Source: Methanobacteriota archaeon (GTDB lineage: Archaea; Halobacteriota; Methanosarcinia; Methanosarcinales; Methanosarcinaceae). From it: a stretch of DNA of 18,647 nucleotides. Made by a program: the position numbers and the translations under genes. Of the stretch, positions 14,538 to 18,647 are shown piece after piece; the first letter of the stretch is position 1, and each line of letters opens with the position of its first letter. Where the stretch lies: NCBI GenBank assembly GCA_023399215.1, contig JAEWQJ010000030.1, forward strand, positions 1-18,647, written 5' to 3'. The notes beneath the pieces are model-generated. The model had not been told where the DNA came from and did not search any database. It saw only the letters and a list, made by a program, of their open reading frames with translations.

Positions 14538-14868
14538 CTACACTGAAGTGAGAGTCTTCTTTATTTCTTCAAGTTCTTCTTTGGTGATTTCACCTTTTGC
14601 GTATCTTTCTTTTGCTATGTCCAGCCCAGTTTTTTCTTCGTGTACTTTCTTACTTCGGTTAGTGCCCGCAACGAAATAACTTAGGCAACGCATAATTATT
14701 ACGGAACAAAATAGATGGAGCCGCTTATGAAAATAGTTAAGTACAGTGTAAAAAGGTGCCTAAGTTATTTTGCGGTGGGTACTTAATGAGATCTCTGATT
14801 GATAGACAAATTAGTAGAATAACAGGAATCCAAAATATTACAGTTCCAAAGATCAATATAATTTCACT
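14538..14868 (-). pseudogene. Transmembrane-SHOCT protein gene interrupted by a MITE
   Basis: Read on the minus strand with 14662-14785 removed, one continuous frame gives a membrane helix (IILIFGTVIFWIPVILLI), a basic linker (RDLINRSKKVHEEKTG) and a C-terminal SHOCT motif (LDIAKERYAKGEITKEEL, then EEIKKTLTSV), ending at TAG 14540-14538. SHOCT is a short C-terminal domain common on small archaeal and bacterial membrane proteins; its function is poorly defined and oligomerisation has been proposed. The MITE sits between the helix and the SHOCT motif. As the DNA stands, the frame entering from upstream meets a stop inside the element, while the element supplies an ATG (14693-14691) in frame with a 51-residue SHOCT remnant. 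The original start is not visible; a second MITE (14871-14969) lies at the 5' edge. Confidence 0.75.
14662..14782. mobile_element. MITE of about 121 bp inserted in the TM-SHOCT gene
   Basis: Terminal inverted repeats of 26 bp (14662-14687 and 14757-14782) match at all but five or so positions; the inner 14 (AAATAACTTAGGCA) are perfect and the outer ends read GTGCCCGC and GTACCCAC. TTA flanks both sides (14659-14661 and 14783-14785), a likely 3-bp target duplication. Deleting the element and one TTA restores the SHOCT frame, strong support for the boundaries. Confidence 0.85.
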
Positions 14869-14870
14869 AG

Positions 14871-14969
14871 TGTCTAAGCAATTTAGTTATGAATCATTAT
14901 AATTAAAAAAGGGACTACGTATGAGATGTTCTCTATGTATTAACTTATCATAATTAAGTTGCCATGACA
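14871..14969. mobile_element. MITE-like element of about 99 bp flanked by CTAG
   Basis: TGTCTAAGCAATTTAGTTAT from 14871 pairs with the inverse of the right end (TGTCATGGCAACTTAATTAT ending at 14969), an imperfect terminal inverted repeat of about 22 bp. CTAG occurs on each side (14867-14870 and 14970-14973). CTAG is a known 4-bp target of some IS5-family elements. The flanking A and T extend the symmetry, so the exact ends are uncertain. Confidence 0.6.
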
Positions 14970-15058
14970 CTAGTCAGAGACTTACGCTCAACTTGCCATT
15001 TCTTTAAAATTATCTGGAAGAATAAGCTTAAATTTTGTAGATAATATTGTAATGATAG

Positions 15059-15769
15059 TTAGCTGAGATAATCAGATAAATATGGAATAAACGGAGTCAC
15101 TATCGTTATACAATCTTTAGCAACCCGCATAAAAGACCTATATGCATTTGCATACTCAGAAGTTCCTTTTGCCTTCTCCATCTCGTTAACCGAAGATAGT
15201 AGTTCTTCCTTATTTTCACCATCTGTATTAATTGATATAGAGTCTCTCAATTTTTCAAATACATTCATATTATTGACATTTTCCATGTCAGTATAGATGT
15301 GATTATCATTTGAATCTATGATTACAGGGGAGTTATTTCCGTTAACAGTAATTGTATAGGCTGAATTTCCCGTATTATAACAAGGTTCAATGCCACAACC
15401 TTGAGGATAATATTTAGCTTCCTGCGAATCATCAAAATAATCATCAAAATTGTTGTAAATTTCAAGGGCTTTATCTGCACATACACTGACTAAACTTAAA
15501 AGATCAGTTTCTATGCTCTTTATTGATTTCAGTACATTTGTTATCGAGTATGTAAGATTCTGAATATCATCTTCTAATTCTTTTGGTAACATATCATGCT
15601 GGTTTATTAAAATGCTATTGTACTTTTTCCGATACTTTTCGAGCATTCCATTTACTTCTGAATTCAGGGGGGAATTGCGGCAGTGTTCAAAAGTGTCATA
15701 TTCTCGGAAAAAACCGTACAAAGAGTTTTTAATCATAGTCTTCAAATTTTCGTCTACCATAACCCACAT
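15059..15769 (-). CDS. Uncharacterised 236-residue cytoplasmic protein
   Basis: Starts at MWVMVDENLK; a second ATG three codons on (15760) is also possible. No signal peptide or clear membrane helix. Residues about 1-115 are helical (YRKKYNSILINQHDMLPKEL, then IQNLTYSITNVLKSIKSIET). A Cys-containing turn (PQGCGIEPC, about 122-130) follows. Then comes a short beta-rich segment (AYTITVNGNNSPVIIDSNDN, about 136-155) of the 'NGNNSxVxIxSNDN' type. A helical C-terminal module (about 169-236) ends SFMRVAKDCITIVTPFIPYL. The last two parts remind me of tails in proteins near phage or defence loci, but I cannot name a family. The gene is AT-rich, lies between MITE remnants and has no operon partner on its strand. 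It may be horizontally acquired. Confidence 0.75.
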   Translation of the reverse strand: MWVMVDENLKTMIKNSLYGFFREYDTFEHCRNSPLNSEVNGMLEKYRKKYNSILINQHDMLPKELEDDIQNLTYSITNVLKSIKSIETDLLSLVSVCADKALEIYNNFDDYFDDSQEAKYYPQGCGIEPCYNTGNSAYTITVNGNNSPVIIDSNDNHIYTDMENVNNMNVFEKLRDSISINTDGENKEELLSSVNEMEKAKGTSEYANAYRSFMRVAKDCITIVTPFIPYLSDYLS

Positions 15770-15967
15770 ATTACATTTTCACTTTAGATAAAAATGACGA
15801 TTTTTTAATTAGAAATATACTTATACTGCTGAGAATTGGAGATCAACTATTTGCAGCCCACTTTCTGCCGAGATACACAAGAATACCATTAATTATCTCA
15901 AAATAGCAGTAAATTAAATATTAATCCAGTATTTGATTGGTTATTTTGGACAATTAGGTAAATAAAT

Positions 15968-16322
15968 TCTACCTCTGTGTACATCTGCGGAATGTGGGTT
16001 GCATAATATGTTGCCTTTTTTACATGGATGCTTCAAATCACTCTATAAACTAGGCGTTAACATCCCCAATGAAGCCTTAAAACCACGTGGTTACTATGAG
16101 TTTTTGAACTTACCTGAAATAATACTTTAGGACTTACGCAGTTGAACTGAAAAATCAACAGCATCGGACTGTTAACTGTCTAAGACGTAACTTTAATCCA
16201 CAGTCTTTAATGTAATTGATTTTGTTCTTCAAGTGAGTAAGTCCTATACTTATGAAACAGAACAAAGTATATATTGAGCTATCCGTAAAGCAAAATAGTT
16301 TCTCTGAATTATAATACGCTGA
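15968..16322 (+). pseudogene. Short ORF remnant interrupted by a MITE
   Basis: An open frame runs from 15968; a possible start is ATG 16008 (MLPFLHGCFKSLYKLGVNIP, then NEALKPRGYYEFLNLPEIIL). It hits the TAG formed by the MITE end at 16128. Removing the MITE and one copy of the ATACTT duplication continues the frame with MKQNKVYIELSVKQNSFSEL to a stop near 16312. Residue composition looks like real protein, but I do not recognise it. It may be the end of a gene whose beginning is lost. Confidence 0.4.
16128..16245. mobile_element. MITE of about 118 bp with ATACTT flanking repeats
   Basis: The left end TAGGACTTACGCAGTTGAA (from 16128) is matched by the inverse of the right end (AGGACTTACTCACTTGAA, ending at 16245), with two mismatches in the first 19 bases. 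ATACTT lies directly outside both ends (16122-16127 and 16246-16251). Excision with one repeat rejoins an open frame. No coding capacity. Confidence 0.8.
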
Positions 16323-16392
16323 CTTCTATTTGCAGGCTAAACTTTACGTGTGAAAGTCAATCTACAATCTGAGATCGAAGGTTTGGTATTTA

Positions 16393-17274
16393 ATGGATAG
16401 TACTTCCGATTTATATTCCACTATTGCATCAATAACCGGTGTTTGGCTGTCAATTATGATTCCATTCGGACTAACTTTTTATACTTACATACAAAGTCAT
16501 AATATAAATTATTTCACATCATTAAGACGTGAAAAAATGAATGTGTACTCGAGTATTTTTAGCTTAATTAACGATTGTGATGTGCAATTCAGACGACATA
16601 CTAACAATGACTGTCAATACAAATTGTATGAGGCATTGAGATCTATCAATTCAATGTGTGAACAACAAAATGGAAATACTGAGAAACCCTTGTTAAATAT
16701 AGATGAAGCATGTGCTAGTTTAAAAGCAATAATCCGGTGTTACCCAGATCCCATGGAACTTGGTTATCAATTTCTATTTACAGAAGAATTACTAACTAAT
16801 GATGAAAAATACAAATCATGGATAGAAAAATATGAAAAAATCGCGTTTTGGAACATTAGACGGGCATTTGATAATCTTGACACGGCAATTGTTAATCGTT
16901 TAAATGTGAGCCAAAATACTGAACAAAAAGAATTAGATTCCGATATTGTATTAAAAGCGTTGAAACTTAAAACTATAATGAACGGATTAAGAACCATTGA
17001 TACTTCAATTAATGAAATTGAAGTGTTAAAAAAGGATTATGAGCCTACAAACACTTGTTTTGAGCTTATTAAACGAAAATCAATGGGATATTGGATACTA
17101 GGAACTTTATTATTTGGTATCATACTTCCGATTTATATGTTACTTCCAAACCAATTCGGATGGTTACATTCTGAGTCTTTAATGATATTCATAATTTTTA
17201 TTGGTTTATCAGTTTCTATCTTATTCACATTAAATAATATAGCCAAAATATTAAACCTTCTTATTAAAAAGTGA
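16393..17274 (+). CDS. Uncharacterised 293-residue membrane protein
   Basis: Starts at the ATG 16393; the upstream sequence has only a weak GAAGG about 12 bases away. One N-terminal helix (ASITGVWLSIMIPFGLTFYT, about residues 12-31) is followed by a soluble, mostly helical domain of about 200 residues. Two C-terminal helices follow (about 232-251, GYWILGTLLFGIILPIYMLL, and about 259-283), then a basic tail (LNLLIKK). The soluble part should face the cytoplasm and contains several Cys residues (CDVQFRRHTNNDC, MCEQQ, CASLKAIIRCYPD). No catalytic motif is recognised. Membrane-plus-cytoplasmic-helical layouts like this are common in mobile accessory regions, but nothing here proves a role. The gene is very AT-rich, unlike the giant surface-protein gene, and stands alone on its strand in the island. 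Confidence 0.75.
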   Translation: MDSTSDLYSTIASITGVWLSIMIPFGLTFYTYIQSHNINYFTSLRREKMNVYSSIFSLINDCDVQFRRHTNNDCQYKLYEALRSINSMCEQQNGNTEKPLLNIDEACASLKAIIRCYPDPMELGYQFLFTEELLTNDEKYKSWIEKYEKIAFWNIRRAFDNLDTAIVNRLNVSQNTEQKELDSDIVLKALKLKTIMNGLRTIDTSINEIEVLKKDYEPTNTCFELIKRKSMGYWILGTLLFGIILPIYMLLPNQFGWLHSESLMIFIIFIGLSVSILFTLNNIAKILNLLIKK

Positions 17275-17532
17275 ATACAACATTCTATCTATCCTTTTTA
17301 ATTATCTGCTCTTATTTTATGCATAGATTAACATTTAACCTTTTAATCGGAGTTTTTAAAATGTTGAAAAATCAAAGTTACGTTGGCGTACCTCGCTATA
17401 AGCAACGGAGTATGTTCACGTTACCGCTCTAAATTCCGTTAAAGTAATTGAAATCAAAAAATAATTTAAACTGAAATAAACTTTTGGTATCATATTAATC
17501 TTCCTAGAGAAGACAAACCTGCTATGAAATGA
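17275..17532. other. Intergenic stretch before the sarcinarray remnant
   Basis: No gene seen. The sequence is AT-rich to 17360; a slightly more mixed segment (about 17380-17440) has no open frame of note. Any upstream part of the duplicated sarcinarray gene has been lost or has diverged beyond recognition. Confidence 0.4.
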
Positions 17533-17739
17533 GATTTTACAGTCGCCTACTGCACCATTTCCAACGAACACTACAAAGGCGAAACTCCTACTTCTGAGTA
17601 GTCTGAGTCCGAAAATCAACCCACTTCAAAAAAACCAGCCTCAGAAAATTCACCTTCGCCAGCGTCTGCACCAGCTTTCAGTTTGGTAACTGCGATTTCG
17701 GCACTTGTGCTTGTATTCCTCAGATTTTCTCGCCAGTAA
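17533..17739 (+). pseudogene. Sarcinarray-family C-terminal remnant (pseudogene)
   Basis: Reads DFTVAYCTISNEHYKGETPT, SE, stop, SESENQP, then TSKKPASENSPSPASAPAFS and LVTAISALVLVFLRFSRQ. Aligned by eye to the end of the intact sarcinarray protein (13688-13895), 55 of 68 positions are identical. The TAG at 17599-17601 stands where the intact gene has a Gln codon. A TGA immediately precedes the homologous part, and there is no start or signal peptide. Homology continues about 85 bp past the stop codon. It is most easily read as the end of a second member of a former tandem array, now a fossil. Confidence 0.92.
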
Positions 17740-18113
17740 AAAACAGGTTGAGAAATATAATTTAATTGGGAAGGCTTAGGATAGTTGGTATGTCTCATCC
17801 TGTGCCAATCACCTTCAAGAAAAATATACAGAATCGAAAAAATAATAACTAATATTCAAATATTGTTTGCTAAAAAAACATTTTATGCGGAAATATTATT
17901 TGCTTGGAACCAATTTTTCATATAATTTATTTTAAATAAGTTTAGGAATAATTATAGCTTGTAACTCCATGAGAATAAGAGAGCAGATCCAATCCACGAG
18001 AATAAGAGAACAAACCCAAACGAACGGATAAAAACGAATGGATAGAGCACTAAGACAAAACGAATAGGTCAACACAAAGGGGAAATGACTGGATGGTATG
18101 TGAGTAAAGAATT

Positions 18114-18207
18114 GCCTGGAAGATGTTCTAATCCAAAGAATATATGAAGGGAATATTTTTTGGGTTAGTTTGTCGGGGGATAGGCAATGGGAAAAAATCT
18201 TCCAGGC
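18114..18207. repeat. 11-bp inverted repeat spanning 94 bp
   Basis: GCCTGGAAGAT at 18114-18124 is the exact complement of ATCTTCCAGGC at 18197-18207. The size fits a small MITE, but no target duplication is evident, so it may be only a hairpin-forming relic. Confidence 0.45.
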
Positions 18208-18337
18208 TTTCTCTAATCTTTTCAAATTGCTTTTCTTACAGGCGTTGTTGGTGAGTGATAGGCATACTTGCCTAAAATACAGTAATTTTTTCAAAACAAC
18301 TGTGTTTTTGTTTTATCTCAATATAATTTCACTTTTT

Positions 18338-18354
18338 GGCTTTGTAGAAATCCT
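18338..18354 (+). repeat. Insertion-sequence-end-like repeat, copy 3
   Basis: GGCTTTGTAGAAATCCT is identical over 17 bases to the inverted copy at 118-134, where a tnpB gene is cut. The sequences inside the two copies differ, as opposite ends of one element or remnants of related elements would. Confidence 0.5.
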
Positions 18355-18489
18355 CAATTGCTCATTTATTATAAAAAAGGTTTTAAATAAAGTACCCCTT
18401 CCACTTTTCACCACAAAAACGTAGGAACACCTAAAATAAGTGATTTCAAATAAAAGTAGCAATAACAAGTATATTAAATTTATTGAACT

Positions 18490-18520
18490 TAGTCTGAAGA
18501 CTGTTCAGTCTTCCAGACTA
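18490..18520. terminator. Strong palindromic hairpin, role unclear
   Basis: TAGTCTGAAGACTG and CAGTCTTCCAGACTA pair along their whole length with one bulged base and a two-base loop. The inner GAAGACTGTTCAGTCTTC is a perfect palindrome around TT. There is no T-run directly after it and no gene directly before it, so terminator is only one option; operator or mobile-element hairpin are others. Confidence 0.35.
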
Positions 18521-18647
18521 AACCTTTACTCATGTAAGTTCTCAAAACGAAATTATACTCAGCATCAACACTTTGTTCTTGTCTTATTCAAGCAGTATAT
18601 TAGGACAGATTATCGTGGAGTTATTGAACTAGTCGATTTAATGGGTA

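Larger units (their letters stand above)
17740..18647. other. Non-coding right end of the window with repeats and hairpins
   Basis: No convincing gene; the open frames here have low-complexity translations and no ribosome binding site. The first about 85 bp belong to the sarcinarray duplication. Then come a repeated GAGAATAAGAGA (17971 and 17998), repeated AAACGAA-type words (18019-18065), an 11-bp inverted repeat (18114/18207), a 16-bp palindrome TAGGCATACTTGCCTA (18258-18273), the repeat at 18338-18354 and a strong hairpin at 18490-18520. Confidence 0.5.

Noticed and set aside
14452..14679. 75-codon plus-strand frame
   Set aside because: It is antisense to the SHOCT coding remnant; the minus-strand reading gives a recognisable domain.
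14978..14998. GAGACTTACGCTCAACTTG as a further copy of the 16128 MITE end
   Set aside because: Only about nine consecutive bases match the MITE terminus, and no partner end or target duplication is visible.
17932..18294. 120-codon minus-strand frame
   Set aside because: It spans the repeated GAGAATAAGAGA and AAACGAA words and an inverted repeat; the translation is low-complexity hydrophobic/Cys-rich with no start signal.

Overview
The window looks like a chromosomal segment of a methanogenic archaeon of the genus Methanosarcina. The reasons are low GC with long AT-rich intergenic stretches, archaeal TATA-like boxes, a 'sarcinarray'-type secreted protein (a family I know only from Methanosarcina), a TnpB fragment of the type seen in that genus, and many relics of small transposable elements. 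Coding density is low. No rRNA, tRNA, CRISPR array or complete insertion sequence was seen. All family calls come from reading the sequence, not from database searches.

Layout. At 1-552 a minus-strand fragment of a TnpB gene is cut off by what looks like an insertion-sequence end. A PHP-domain phosphoesterase gene follows at 1078-2076. Then comes about 1 kb without an intact gene (2077-3110), holding a hairpin and a miniature element (MITE) nested inside a relic IS200/IS605-type terminal hairpin. At 3218-3842 lies a small two-gene operon, an XRE-type regulator and a membrane protein, preceded by two identical palindromes that look like operators. A small two-helix membrane protein (4126-4365, minus) and a class I glutamine amidotransferase (4773-5468) follow. 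The latter converges on an MprF-like aminoacyl-lipid synthase/flippase gene (5619-8264, minus) across an array of an 8-bp repeat.

After a T-rich intergenic region of about 700 bp, a giant membrane-anchored extracytoplasmic protein (8989-13269) is translationally coupled (ATGA overlap) to a sarcinarray-like secreted protein (13266-13895). The pair looks like a cell-surface operon.

From 13896 to 17530 there is an AT-rich accessory island. It contains a truncated ORF with a perfect ribosome binding site, a transmembrane-SHOCT gene broken by one MITE and bordered by a second, an uncharacterised 236-residue protein (minus), a short ORF broken by a third MITE, and an uncharacterised 293-residue membrane protein (plus). 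The island is bracketed by direct duplications of the sarcinarray gene's 3' end plus its downstream flank. The right-hand copy (17533-17739) is a pseudogene with an in-frame stop. The last 900 bp hold only repeats and hairpins.

The clearest signals are three MITE insertions whose removal, with one target copy, restores the broken host feature; the tandem palindromic operator of the regulator/membrane-protein pair; and the island between duplicated sarcinarray ends, which carries two unrecognised genes.
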